DNA from: Anaerolineae bacterium
GTDB lineage: Bacteria; Chloroflexota; Anaerolineae; Anaerolineales; Villigracilaceae
Direction: 5' to 3'
Assembly: GCA_017303655.1 (NCBI GenBank)
Contig: JAFLCE010000045.1
Location: 1-34,616 of the forward strand
Length of the DNA stretch: 34,616 nucleotides
The notes below the pieces were generated by a model. The model was not told the DNA's origin. It did no database searches and saw only the letters and a program-made list of their open reading frames with translations. A program made the position numbers and the translations under genes. Positions 1-7,928 of the stretch are shown here, one piece after another; the stretch's first letter is position 1; the number at the start of each line of letters is the position of its first letter.

Positions 1-175
1 CCTCCAACACCGTAATCTCAACCTGGTCACCCAAAGCGGCGATGTCGCCTTTGGCTCTGCCTTGTTTGAGTTTGCCGCGCAGTTGACAAACAATAACGCC
101 CTCCCCGGTTTCTACCCAAAAGAAACCGGATTGGGCTTTTGTGATCAAACCATTTTTTGAGTTTGTCTCTGGCAA
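1..175 (-). CDS. rsgA: Ribosome small subunit-dependent GTPase A, N-terminal part (partial)
   Basis: The minus strand reads from a TTG start at 175 and runs off the left edge, so only about 58 residues are present. The peptide has the pattern of the RsgA N-terminal OB fold: G-L-I-T-K, an aromatic F-F-W-V stretch, then C-Q-L-R-G-K and a G-D-Q-V-E-I turn. RsgA is a circularly permuted GTPase that acts late in 30S subunit maturation. The TTG start is chosen because GAGGA lies about six bases upstream and no ATG or GTG fits as well. The GTPase domain lies outside the window, so the call rests on the OB-fold pattern alone. The gene follows the penicillin-binding protein gene on the same strand, separated by a strong hairpin. 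Confidence 0.72.
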   Translation of the reverse strand, partial: MPETNSKNGLITKAQSGFFWVETGEGVIVCQLRGKLKQGRAKGDIAALGDQVEITVLE

Positions 176-187
176 GTGATTTCCTCA

Positions 188-218
188 AGAGACAGTCACT
201 ATAAAAGTGACTGTCTCT
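188..218. repeat. Palindromic hairpin between PBP gene and rsgA
   Basis: A 13-bp perfect stem (AGAGACAGTCACT, 188-200, with its complement at 206-218) encloses a 5-nt loop ATAAA. It lies downstream of the penicillin-binding protein stop and just upstream of the rsgA ribosome binding site. There is no T-run on the minus strand, so it is not a classical terminator. The GACAGTCACT core is identical to the hairpin at 19872-19910, so it belongs to a dispersed palindrome family. Confidence 0.8.
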
Positions 219-227
219 CATTAAGAA

Positions 228-2459
228 CTATGGGATGATCCCGCCGCCAGGAGGCGTGGGCGTATAGGGCGGGTAGCCGATCTGACCCCAGTCATAGTAC
301 TGGCGCTGCGGCGCACCGTAGTAATAGGTTTCCACCATGGCGCGGAAGATCGGCACACCATACTCGGATCCCTGCCCGATATTCTCGACGATCACAGCGA
401 TGGCAATATCTGGCAGACCCGTATTTTCTTCATTATCGGTAAAGCCTGCAAACCAGGCATGCGGCAACCCATTGCTGGATTCAGCCGTACCCGTCTTCCC
501 AGCGACATTAAACTGCAAGCCACGAATATCGGCGCGAGCCGTTCCATTCGGACCCGTAACCATGAACATGGCTTCTCGAATAATATCGAGGTTTTCACTG
601 CGCACAGGCAAGGTGCCATTGGCTTCGGGTTTAAAAACTAATTCTGCCGCACCCTCTACGGGTTGAATCTTCTCTACAATTTGCGGACGATACAGAGTCC
701 CACCATTTGCAATGGCTGCGATAAAACGAGCGACCTGCAAAGGCGTCACCAGCATATCACCCTGACCAATCGCTTGATTGACGGCATCGATCTGGGTTGC
801 CGGGTTGGAGATCTGACCAGCCGATTCAGGAATCTGCTGAATGCCCGTAGGCGCCCCAAGACCAAAACCGCGCGCCATATTGGCAATGTCATTCGGACGC
901 TGCCAGTTGGTATACAGGTCATTGCCAATATGCCAGAAATACGGGTTGCATGAACGCATCAAGCCTTCTTGCAGAGTGAGCAACCCACCCGGACGAGTTC
1001 TGGCGGTATTACAGGCTTCTCCACGCGCGATTGCGTCCTGACAATTGGTATAGGTCCAGTCTGTGAGCACAAATCCCTGGACTTCGGTAAATTCGTATTG
1101 ACAATTATAGGGTGTATCTTTGAGATACAAACCGCTTTCCAAACCAGCCGCAGCCGTAATGAGTTTAAAAACAGACCCGAGCGGATATTGCCCCTGTGTG
1201 GCACGATTAAGTGTAGGCGAGCGGGAATCATTTTGCAAGTCACCCAAGCCTAAATTGTTGGGGTTCTCAGCGTCAAAATAATTCGGGTCAAAGTCCGGTC
1301 CAGATGCCATGGCGAGGATGCGACCCGTATCCATTTCCATCACCACCACTGCCCCACGGAAGAACTCCACCGCAGACTGGGCATAGTATTGCATATTGCT
1401 GTCGATGGTCAAATAAATTGAATCGGCAGGTTTGGGCGCGCTTTGCCCAAGGGTTGAAATGATCTGCCCGGTCGGGCTGACGACGCGCAAGGTGCCGCCA
1501 TGTTGACCCGCAAGATAATCTTCAGCCCATTGTTCCACGCCGGTCTGACCGATACGCTCGCTGCCACTATAGCCTTTGCGCCTATATTCATTCAATTGTT
1601 CCGGTGAAATCAACTGGGTATACCCCACCGCCTGCGGAGCCAGCCCGCCGCGGAAGTAGTAACGTGACTCATATTCACTAACCACCAAGCCGCCCGGGTT
1701 AATCGAAAGCAAACGCTGGGCTTCTTCACGAGTGCCTTCGCACATCGGTATGTAATAGCCTGGTCCGTAGGCATCAATTTGATCTTGAATAAAAAGCGGA
1801 TCCAACCCGCATAAACGTCCCAACTCCCCGGTCAGGGCGCTGATCATATCGTAATCGATACTACCGGTTTGAATGCCAAATGCAAAAGCAGCCGACTGCG
1901 TGACGATGGGCAAGCCAGCGCGGTCATAAATATCACCACGCGCCGGAATGTTGTATTCCATGACAAGGTTATTCCCGCCTGCAAGCTCTGGCAGGATCAA
2001 GGCGTCATCCCATAACACCTTCCAGCCATTCTCTTCATTGGCTAGTCGCATGACAATGTCACGCTGAAAATCGCCAGCCAAGACGGTCTTATATGTAATG
2101 CTATAGCCAACTTCCGCATTGAACGGACTGATAGTAGAGGAAAGGATTGACACCTCGAAGCTGGAGGCGCTCATCGTGTTCAAGGCGTCGTTCCAGCGTT
2201 TCGAGAAGTCTTCCAAGGTCAGCGTAGCCCGGCTGGACTCTGAAAGCATGGCGTACATCTCTTCGTAATTGTCCGCTTTCAACGCATCGAAGAAAGCTGT
2301 TACGGCTGCTTCCGCATTGGGTGCAGGGATGACCGTCACAATAGGGGTCGGCAACGGAGCATCCGTAGCAAAGATCGAAGTCCCTCCCTGGGTATTGGAG
2401 GTACATGCCGCCAAGAGCAGCGCAACTAGGATAATTTGTTTCCAGCGTAATGACTTCAT
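228..2459 (-). CDS. Penicillin-binding protein transpeptidase, lipoprotein type with NTF2-like domain
   Basis: This class B penicillin-binding protein has 743 residues and cross-links peptidoglycan peptides on the outer face of the membrane. The N-terminus is a lipoprotein signal with lipobox L-A-A-C. An NTF2-like (MecA_N type) domain follows at about residues 50-165. The PBP dimerisation region starts near I-P-A-R-G-D-I-Y-D-R (about 171). The transpeptidase domain has all three motifs: S429-V-F-K432 (catalytic Ser), S503-C-N505, and K655-T-G-T-A-E. The start was placed at 2459 because AAAGGA lies directly upstream; an in-frame ATG 15 bases earlier overlaps that site. The C-terminus is a Pro/Gly/Tyr-rich tail. 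It lacks a glycosyltransferase domain. MecA-like domain order is known from Gram-positives, but resistance cannot be inferred from this. Confidence 0.93.
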   Translation of the reverse strand: MKSLRWKQIILVALLLAACTSNTQGGTSIFATDAPLPTPIVTVIPAPNAEAAVTAFFDALKADNYEEMYAMLSESSRATLTLEDFSKRWNDALNTMSASSFEVSILSSTISPFNAEVGYSITYKTVLAGDFQRDIVMRLANEENGWKVLWDDALILPELAGGNNLVMEYNIPARGDIYDRAGLPIVTQSAAFAFGIQTGSIDYDMISALTGELGRLCGLDPLFIQDQIDAYGPGYYIPMCEGTREEAQRLLSINPGGLVVSEYESRYYFRGGLAPQAVGYTQLISPEQLNEYRRKGYSGSERIGQTGVEQWAEDYLAGQHGGTLRVVSPTGQIISTLGQSAPKPADSIYLTIDSNMQYYAQSAVEFFRGAVVVMEMDTGRILAMASGPDFDPNYFDAENPNNLGLGDLQNDSRSPTLNRATQGQYPLGSVFKLITAAAGLESGLYLKDTPYNCQYEFTEVQGFVLTDWTYTNCQDAIARGEACNTARTRPGGLLTLQEGLMRSCNPYFWHIGNDLYTNWQRPNDIANMARGFGLGAPTGIQQIPESAGQISNPATQIDAVNQAIGQGDMLVTPLQVARFIAAIANGGTLYRPQIVEKIQPVEGAAELVFKPEANGTLPVRSENLDIIREAMFMVTGPNGTARADIRGLQFNVAGKTGTAESSNGLPHAWFAGFTDNEENTGLPDIAIAVIVENIGQGSEYGVPIFRAMVETYYYGAPQRQYYDWGQIGYPPYTPTPPGGGIIP

Positions 2460-2480
2460 TACGTTTCCTTTCAATATACA

Positions 2481-2540
2481 TAGAGGCGACCCTTGAGGGT
2501 TGAGTAGGTTCGTTGAACCTACTGGGCGGGTCGCCCCTAC
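2481..2540. repeat. Dispersed TAGGGGCG palindrome, copy 1
   Basis: Nested inverted repeat between maf and the PBP gene. Outer arms TAGAGGCGACCC (2481-2492) and GGGTCGCCCCTA (2528-2539) pair with one mismatch. Inner arms GTAGGTTC (2504-2511) and GAACCTAC (2515-2522) pair perfectly. Related copies lie at 4308-4369, 28020-28048 and 30601-30670. On the minus strand its terminal TAG (2539-2537) is the stop codon of maf. Confidence 0.8.
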
Positions 2541-3193
2541 TTTAAAATCTCAGACGAGACCTTGCAATCATACTGTAAAAGAGATTGACACGCCGCAGGA
2601 ACATCTTCAGAACTAACAAGTTCAAATTGCCTTAACGAACGCAACACATGGCACATGGGCAGTCCCATCACCCCGGCACGGCAGCCTTCCAAAAAAGAAA
2701 CCGGCTGAAACTCAGGGTGTTGAATGGCATATGCCCCGGCTTTATCCATCGGGTCGCCGCTTTGGATGTAGGCTTCGATCTCCGCATCATAATAGTTACG
2801 CATGGGCACATCAATAATGGACAGGTCTGTCACCATTTTCCCGTTTTGTAAAATCGCAATCGCCGTATACACCTGATGGACTCGTCCGCGTAGTTGCTTT
2901 AACATGCGCCGCGCATCTTCATCATTGACGGGTTTCCCGAGGATTTCGTTCCCATCTACCACTGTGGTATCAGACCCGAGAATAACCGCACCAGCCTCCG
3001 CCTTGGGTTGAACCGCTAAAGCTTTGGCTTGTGCCAGTCTGATCACATAGTCGCGCGGAGACTCGTTCTCAAAGGGAGTCTCATCTATATCTGCAACGAT
3101 GACGGTGAAATCCCAACCGCCCAAGCCGAAGAGTTGTTTCCTGCGTGGAGAGTTAGACGCCAACACGAACTTGATCTTGTCATTCACGCGCAA
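2537..3193 (-). CDS. maf: Maf family nucleoside triphosphate pyrophosphatase
   Basis: Maf proteins hydrolyse non-canonical or excess nucleoside triphosphates to monophosphate and pyrophosphate, and are linked to septum inhibition. This 218-residue protein has the family motifs: A-S-N-S-P-R-R near the N-terminus, G-S-D-T-T-V-V around residue 73, L-G-K-P-V-N-D, and L-R-G-R-V-H-Q-V-Y-T. The end is unusual: after G-L-P-M there are about 40 extra residues. The last residues S-E-I-L-K stop at a TAG contributed by the adjacent repeat, so the tail may have been altered by repeat insertion. The start is uncertain: TTG at 3193 or GTG at 3187, neither with a strong ribosome binding site. Substrate preference (dTTP/UTP or m7GTP type) cannot be decided by eye. 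Confidence 0.9.
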   Translation of the reverse strand: MRVNDKIKFVLASNSPRRKQLFGLGGWDFTVIVADIDETPFENESPRDYVIRLAQAKALAVQPKAEAGAVILGSDTTVVDGNEILGKPVNDEDARRMLKQLRGRVHQVYTAIAILQNGKMVTDLSIIDVPMRNYYDAEIEAYIQSGDPMDKAGAYAIQHPEFQPVSFLEGCRAGVMGLPMCHVLRSLRQFELVSSEDVPAACQSLLQYDCKVSSEILK

Positions 3194-3351
3194 GATTCTA
3201 ACACAGACGTTTTTGATGGATTAAATGGGGATAAGCGAAGAAAATGTAATGCGAAATGCGGTATTTACAAAACAGTAACTTCTTTCCTCTTTCCTCTTTC
3301 TTCATCCGGTTGTAAAATCATCCAATAATCTGTCCAGACAATCGGAGGCGT

Positions 3352-3921
3352 ATGAACGCATTGCAAGAACGTATTTTAAAAGAGGGGAAAGTGCTCGGTG
3401 GTGGAATTCTTAAAGTAGATAGTTTTGTCAATCATCAAGTGGACCCCAAACTCATGGACGAGTGCGGGCGTGATTTTGCCAAACGCTTTGCACAGGTGGG
3501 TGCCACCAAAATTCTTACGGCTGAAATTTCGGGCATTGCCCCGGCATTGGCAACCGCCATTCATATGAATCTGCCCGTGGTCTATGCGCGCAAGTCTAAG
3601 CCTGTCACCATGCCAGATCAGGTCTATCTCACTCTCGCTCCATCCCACACAAAAGGTCGCATGGTCGAGTTGATCGTCTCGCCGGAATATCTTGCCAACA
3701 ACGAAAAAGTCCTCATCATCGACGACTTCCTCGCCAGCGGGCAGACCATCCTGGGTCTTGCACGGCTTGCCGAAGCTTCTGGCTCCAAGATCGTTGGCAT
3801 CGGCACCCTGATCGAAAAGGTATTCGAAGGTGGGCGCGCTGCCCTCGCTTCACTTAACGTGCAGATCGAATCGATTGCTCTAATCAAGTCACTCGATGAT
3901 GGCAAGATTGAATTTGTCTAA
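3352..3921 (+). CDS. xpt: Xanthine phosphoribosyltransferase
   Basis: Converts xanthine and PRPP to XMP in purine salvage, in the cytoplasm. The 189-residue length and sequence fit Xpt closely: the opening M-N-A-L-Q-E-R-I, the D-S-F-V-N-H-Q-V-D-P block, and the PRPP-binding loop V-L-I-I-D-D-F-L-A-S-G-Q-T at about residues 118-130. The start has a good ribosome binding site (CGGAGG, spacing 5). guaA follows two genes downstream, so XMP made here can pass directly to GMP synthase. Many Firmicutes xpt genes have a guanine riboswitch; I looked for its conserved core in the 158-base upstream gap and did not see it. A TAAAAT at 3313-3318 is a possible -10. Confidence 0.93.
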   Translation: MNALQERILKEGKVLGGGILKVDSFVNHQVDPKLMDECGRDFAKRFAQVGATKILTAEISGIAPALATAIHMNLPVVYARKSKPVTMPDQVYLTLAPSHTKGRMVELIVSPEYLANNEKVLIIDDFLASGQTILGLARLAEASGSKIVGIGTLIEKVFEGGRAALASLNVQIESIALIKSLDDGKIEFV

Positions 3922-3932
3922 TTTCACGTTTT

Positions 3933-3966
3933 ACGTTTCACTGATTAACCGTAAAGAGTGAAACGT
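3933..3966. other. Hairpin covering the start codon of the HIT gene
   Basis: Perfect 10-bp inverted repeat ACGTTTCACT (3933-3942) and AGTGAAACGT (3957-3966) with a 14-nt loop. The right arm contains the first two bases of the GTG start codon at 3965. There is no T-run, so it is a poor terminator for xpt. It could restrict translation of the downstream gene. Confidence 0.55.
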
Positions 3967-4312
3967 GATTCGAAAAATTCTTCGCCTTCGATTTATCATC
4001 TTCCTCATCGGCTGGATCTTCACCTACATGAGTTTTGCCATCCCGGTCAAACGCCTCCGCGACACCTCGAACCTGATTGCATTTCAGCATCCTTCTCCCA
4101 GCTATAAGGTTCATCTGCTCATCGTCCCCAAGCGACAGGTTCAAACGCTGGCAGACCTCAATCCTGAAGACACCGCCTTTCTGACAGATCTATACGCCAC
4201 GGTGCAAAGTCTTGTCAAAGAATTTGACCTCAATGCTTATCGGCTCATCGTCAACGGCGGAGAGTATCAGGATTTTCCACATTTACATTTTCATTTGATA
4301 TCCGATTTGTAG
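3965..4312 (+). CDS. HIT-family (histidine triad) protein with N-terminal membrane segment
   Basis: A 115-residue protein with a hydrophobic N-terminal segment (about residues 9-26) followed by a short HIT fold. The C-terminal F-P-H-L-H-F-H-L-I carries the histidine triad pattern HxHxH. HIT proteins are nucleotide hydrolases or transferases acting on AMP-linked or dinucleotide substrates. The protein ends immediately after the triad, and the final residues S-D-L stop at the TAG of the adjacent repeat, so the usual residues after the third His are missing. The GTG start at 3965 gives the full membrane segment; an ATG at 4028 would remove it. It sits between xpt and guaA in the same direction, which suggests a link to purine nucleotide metabolism, by inference only. 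Confidence 0.75.
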   Translation: MIRKILRLRFIIFLIGWIFTYMSFAIPVKRLRDTSNLIAFQHPSPSYKVHLLIVPKRQVQTLADLNPEDTAFLTDLYATVQSLVKEFDLNAYRLIVNGGEYQDFPHLHFHLISDL

Positions 4313-4369
4313 GGCACAGCAATGCTACGCCCCTACAACCATCCAGGGCGGGGAGACCCCGCCCCTACA
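4308..4369. repeat. Dispersed TAGGGGCG palindromes, copies 2a and 2b
   Basis: Two copies in tandem between the HIT gene and guaA. Copy 2a (4308-4337) is a degenerate version of the palindrome at 28020-28048, sharing the CAGCAATGCT centre. Copy 2b (4346-4369) has the centre GGGGAGACCCC and is almost identical to 30646-30670. The TAG of copy 2a is the stop codon of the HIT gene. Confidence 0.82.
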
Positions 4370-4385
4370 GGATTAAATTAAACAC

Positions 4386-5921
4386 ATGAATTCAATTGCC
4401 ATTCTCGATTTCGGTTCTCAATATGCACAGATCATCGCCCGGCGTGTGCGTGAAGCGCAGGTCTACTGCGAATTATTTCCATGGGATGCCCCTCAGGAAA
4501 AAATCCTTTCGATCAAACCGAAGGGATTTATTTTGTCGGGCGGACCTAAATCGGTCTATGAAGAGAATGCGCCCTTCATTCAAAAATTTATCCTCGAAAG
4601 TGGATTGCCCATTTTGGGTATCTGCTATGGAATGCAAGCCCTCACCCACGCCCTCGGCGGTAAGGTGGATCCATCTTCAGAACGTGAATATGGTCATGCA
4701 GAAATCACACCGTTAATCCCCGGCACAATGTTGGATGTGCTGTCCAAAGTTTGGATGTCTCACGGCGATAAAGTGACCCAACTGCCTGAAGGTTTTATCC
4801 CTCTTGCCAAAAGCGGAAATAGTCCTTTCGCGGCAATGGGCGATATGAAACGCAAATATTTTGGCGTGCAATTCCACCCAGAAGTGCATCACACCCCCAA
4901 CGGCAGTGAACTGCTCAAACATTTCGTCACTGACATTTGCGACGTGACTCCGGATTGGACGCCCGCCTCTATCATCGAAGAAAGTGTCAAACGGATTCGT
5001 GAACAGGTCGGCAACGAACGCGTCCTCGCGGCGGTTTCAGGTGGCGTGGATTCATCCGTTGCGGCGGCGTTGGTGCATAAAGCCATCGGTGATCAACTCG
5101 TGTGCGTGTTCGTGGATACAGGTCTTTTGCGCGCGAATGAAGGCGCTCAAGTAGCAGATGCCTTCCGCAATGGACTCGGCGCGGAATTAATTACAGTGGA
5201 AGCCAGTGCTGAATTTCTTGGTGCGTTGAAGGGTCAAACCGACCCCGAGAAGAAGCGCAAGATCGTTGGCGAGAAGTTCATCCGCATTTTTGAGCGCGAG
5301 GCGAAGAACGTGGGTCAACCTAGATTCTTGGTGCAAGGGACAATTTATCCCGATGTCGTTGAATCATCAGGACCCGACCGCAGCAAGGCGGAGAAGATCA
5401 AGTCCCATCACAATGTAGGCGGGCTGCCGGAAGATATGCAATTTGAGCTCGTCGAACCGTTGCGTTATTTATTCAAGGATGAAGTGCGGTTGGTGGGCGA
5501 AGCTCTCGGCTTGAATCAAGGCTTGGTGTGGCGGCAACCATTCCCCGGTCCGGGTCTGACCGTGCGCTGTCTCGGGGAGTGTACGCCCGAGCGTGTATCC
5601 CGTTTGCGGGCGGCGGATGCGATCCTCTTGGAGGAATTATCCAAAGCCGGTTTTCTTGGGAAAAGCGCTCAGACCTCACAAGCCTTTATGGTTCTTCTGC
5701 CTGTTCGCTCTGTGGGTGTCATGGGCGACATGCGCACGTATCAAGAAGCTGCTGCAATTCGTGCCGTGACCACGGATGATTTCATGACTGCCGATTGGGC
5801 ACGCCTGCCTTTTGATTTGCTGGCAAAGGTCTCCAGCCGGGTCGTGAACGAAGTGGAAGGCATTAATCGCGTGGTGTATGATGTTACAAGCAAACCGCCC
5901 GCGACGATTGAATGGGAATAA
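4386..5921 (+). CDS. guaA: GMP synthase (glutamine-hydrolysing)
   Basis: Converts XMP to GMP with ATP and glutamine. The 511-residue length is typical. The glutamine amidotransferase domain (about 1-185) has Cys80 in G-I-C-Y-G-M and the His164/Glu166 pair in F-H-P-E-V. The ATP pyrophosphatase P-loop S-G-G-V-D-S-S is at about 218-224. The dimerisation domain ends in the expected [13 protein letters not shown]. No strong ribosome binding site precedes the ATG. It is downstream of xpt, which makes the XMP substrate by salvage, with repeat elements in the gap. Confidence 0.98.
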   Translation: MNSIAILDFGSQYAQIIARRVREAQVYCELFPWDAPQEKILSIKPKGFILSGGPKSVYEENAPFIQKFILESGLPILGICYGMQALTHALGGKVDPSSEREYGHAEITPLIPGTMLDVLSKVWMSHGDKVTQLPEGFIPLAKSGNSPFAAMGDMKRKYFGVQFHPEVHHTPNGSELLKHFVTDICDVTPDWTPASIIEESVKRIREQVGNERVLAAVSGGVDSSVAAALVHKAIGDQLVCVFVDTGLLRANEGAQVADAFRNGLGAELITVEASAEFLGALKGQTDPEKKRKIVGEKFIRIFEREAKNVGQPRFLVQGTIYPDVVESSGPDRSKAEKIKSHHNVGGLPEDMQFELVEPLRYLFKDEVRLVGEALGLNQGLVWRQPFPGPGLTVRCLGECTPERVSRLRAADAILLEELSKAGFLGKSAQTSQAFMVLLPVRSVGVMGDMRTYQEAAAIRAVTTDDFMTADWARLPFDLLAKVSSRVVNEVEGINRVVYDVTSKPPATIEWE

Positions 5922-5959
5922 ATCAATTGACAATTGGTAATTGATAATTGGGAGACAAA

Positions 5960-6844
5960 ATGAACTTTGATTACGGCAATGTCTTAACTCGCGCATTTCA
6001 GATCACATGGAGACACAAGTCTTTTTGGCTTCTTTTGATGATCCCAGTATTGCTCTCGTCATTGATTTTTGCCGTTTTTGTCGCTCCGGTTTTTATTTTG
6101 GATGGAAATGAAGATTGGATGACACTGATCACCATGCTTTGGGTTGGATTAGTCATCATTGGGTTGACCATTAACTTTTTACTAAGCACGCTGGGAATGA
6201 CTTCAGTGGTGCATGGAATCCTGCGTGCGGAACGAGGTGAAGATTCCATCGCTCCCATTGACCTTGTACGTGATAGTGTTCCATTCTTTGGGCGGGCACT
6301 TGGAGCAACTCTTATCATTCAATGCAGTGTGGGAGCAGTCTTCACGATGTTCTTTTTGTGTGTAACAGCCCTTTCACTGGTAACGATGGGACTTGCTTCG
6401 TTCTGCCTACAACCTATTTTTATCGTGTTGACACCATTCTCCTTCCTGATGCTAGCTGTTATTTATGGATCATTAGTAGCTGTTATTGATGAAGGACTGG
6501 GCGCCTGGGAAGCTGTCAAACGCGCAATTGAAGTCACACGCGAACATGTGTGGAAGTTCATAATCCTTTCGTTAATTGCCTACTGTGGCACATCAATCCT
6601 GACCAGTATCTTCATGATCCCCGTCATGCTTCCAGTTATGGCAGGCCCGGTTCTGTTGAGTTCTGGCATAAAAATAAGCAGCAGCTCGTTTACACTCGTC
6701 GCCATTCCCTTCGTTTGCATCTTCCTTGGGGGGATGTCTCTGATCTCCGGAGTTTCGGGGACTTTCATGGCTGCCACACTGGGAATTTCGTTTTCCCGCC
6801 TCTCACGCCCCATAGAGACTGTAACAGACCCTGCGACCTCATAA
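5960..6844 (+). CDS. Multi-pass membrane protein, paralogue of the 6990-7928 gene
   Basis: A 294-residue protein with about six hydrophobic segments and an amphipathic N-terminal region reading F-D-Y-G-N-V-L-T-R-A-F, then W-R-H-K-S-F-W. The next gene has the same pattern (I-D-L-G-K-I-L-A-R-S-W, W-N-H-K-V-L-W), so the two are probably an old duplication. Such proteins resemble the YciC/DUF975-like and glycerophosphodiesterase membrane-domain families, whose function is unclear. The start is placed at 5960 because GGGAG lies just upstream; a TTG at 5948 overlaps that site. A cytosolic R-A-I-E-V-T-R-E-H-V-W helix near residue 190 is typical of the group. Confidence 0.75.
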   Translation: MNFDYGNVLTRAFQITWRHKSFWLLLMIPVLLSSLIFAVFVAPVFILDGNEDWMTLITMLWVGLVIIGLTINFLLSTLGMTSVVHGILRAERGEDSIAPIDLVRDSVPFFGRALGATLIIQCSVGAVFTMFFLCVTALSLVTMGLASFCLQPIFIVLTPFSFLMLAVIYGSLVAVIDEGLGAWEAVKRAIEVTREHVWKFIILSLIAYCGTSILTSIFMIPVMLPVMAGPVLLSSGIKISSSSFTLVAIPFVCIFLGGMSLISGVSGTFMAATLGISFSRLSRPIETVTDPATS

Positions 6845-6873
6845 CTCAACTCTGCGTACATTAGGGTGACACT

Positions 6874-6895
6874 AGAACGGGAAAAAATCCGTTCT
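6874..6895 (+). terminator. Weak hairpin after first membrane gene
   Basis: Stem AGAACGG (6874-6880) pairs with CCGTTCT (6889-6895) across an 8-nt A-rich loop. There is no T-run after it, so it could be a weak or factor-assisted terminator, or simply an RNA-stabilising hairpin. Confidence 0.3.
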
Positions 6896-6910
6896 CAAAC
6901 ACCCTCCACG

Positions 6911-6939
6911 TGGACGGAAATCATTGAGTAGTGTATGAT
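6911..6939 (+). promoter_or_regulatory. Candidate promoter for the 6990-10703 operon
   Basis: TGGACG (6911-6916) and TATGAT (6934-6939) are spaced by 17 bases, four and five matches to the sigma-70 consensus. It lies in the 145-base gap before the second membrane gene, which has a clear AGGAG ribosome binding site. Confidence 0.4.
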
Positions 6940-6989
6940 TCACCCGGTTTCACTGCTGGAGGAACACCTGAAAGACTTAGGAGAATGTT

Positions 6990-7928
6990 ATGAAAATCGA
7001 TCTTGGTAAGATCCTTGCCCGTTCCTGGCAGATCATTTGGAATCACAAAGTATTATGGATTTTTGGCATCCTGGCGGGCTTCGCCAGTGGTAACGGGGGC
7101 GGCAATAACAACTCCGGCTCCTCCAGCGGCAATAACGGTGACCCAAGCAATTTTGGTGGCAACCCAGAACAATTCGTTGGGCAGGCGCAGGAATTTTTCG
7201 CGCAATATATGCTCATCATCATTGCAGTCTGTGCTGTCATTGCTTTGCTCTCTCTCATTTTCTTTGCCCTCGGCATGATGGGACGGATCGGGTTGCTTAA
7301 GGGTGTCTACAAAGTTGAAAATGGCGCTGCCTCACTTTCTTTTCCTGAACTTTGGTCTGAAAGCATGCCTTACTTCTGGCGCTTCGCCGGTCTGAATTTT
7401 CTGGTTGGGCTTGTCTTCTTCATCATAATATTGCCCGTGATTGTCATCGCCATAGCCACTGCAGGGATTGGGCTGGCTTGCTTGCTCCCGCTGATCTGTT
7501 TACTCATCCCGGTGGGTTGGGTGGTCAATGTTATTATGGAACAGGGACAAGCCGCCATTGTTGCCGAAGACTTAACCATGTTCGACGGTTTCAAACGTGG
7601 TTGGGCAATCGCTAAATCGGACATCGGCGGCATGATCGTGCTCTCGCTGGTACTGGGTATCGGCGGCGCCATCATCGGCGTGATCATGGCTCTGCCTATT
7701 TTTGCAGCCATGATTCCACTTGTAATCAGTATGATATCCTATGAAGTAGGTGACGCCCTGCCCCCCACTGCCTGGATCTCGCTCATTTGCTGTGGGCTTT
7801 ATACACCTGTCTTGATCGGTTTGAACGGTGTGCTGACTGCATACATGAAGACCGCCTGGGCACTTTCATATTTACAACTAACCAAACCCACAGAAAATCC
7901 GTCCATTCCCGCACAAGTGAATGCGTAA
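6990..7928 (+). CDS. Multi-pass membrane protein with Gly/Asn/Ser-rich loop
   Basis: This 312-residue protein is the paralogue of the preceding gene: N-terminal amphipathic helix I-D-L-G-K-I-L-A-R-S-W, a W-N-H-K-V-L-W-I-F-G motif, then several hydrophobic segments. It differs by a low-complexity insertion rich in Gly, Asn and Ser at about residues 33-55, probably an exposed loop. AGGAG is well spaced from the ATG. Its stop codon overlaps the next gene's start by 8 bases (7921-7928), which indicates translational coupling with the VWA/FHA protein. A role as membrane partner of that protein is an inference from the coupling. Function is unknown. Confidence 0.78.
   Translation: MKIDLGKILARSWQIIWNHKVLWIFGILAGFASGNGGGNNNSGSSSGNNGDPSNFGGNPEQFVGQAQEFFAQYMLIIIAVCAVIALLSLIFFALGMMGRIGLLKGVYKVENGAASLSFPELWSESMPYFWRFAGLNFLVGLVFFIIILPVIVIAIATAGIGLACLLPLICLLIPVGWVVNVIMEQGQAAIVAEDLTMFDGFKRGWAIAKSDIGGMIVLSLVLGIGGAIIGVIMALPIFAAMIPLVISMISYEVGDALPPTAWISLICCGLYTPVLIGLNGVLTAYMKTAWALSYLQLTKPTENPSIPAQVNA

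Noticed and set aside
27-221. A 64-residue minus-strand gene at the left edge
   Set aside because: Its sequence is Arg-rich and not protein-like. A neighbouring frame gives the RsgA OB fold with a good ribosome binding site.
3194-3351. Guanine riboswitch before xpt
   Set aside because: The conserved junction core and loop-loop elements could not be found.
5924-5950. AATTG-rich inverted sequence with TTGACA as a promoter for the first membrane gene
   Set aside because: The TTGACA to GATAAT spacing is only 10 bases; the region is low-complexity and may be an unrelated repeat.
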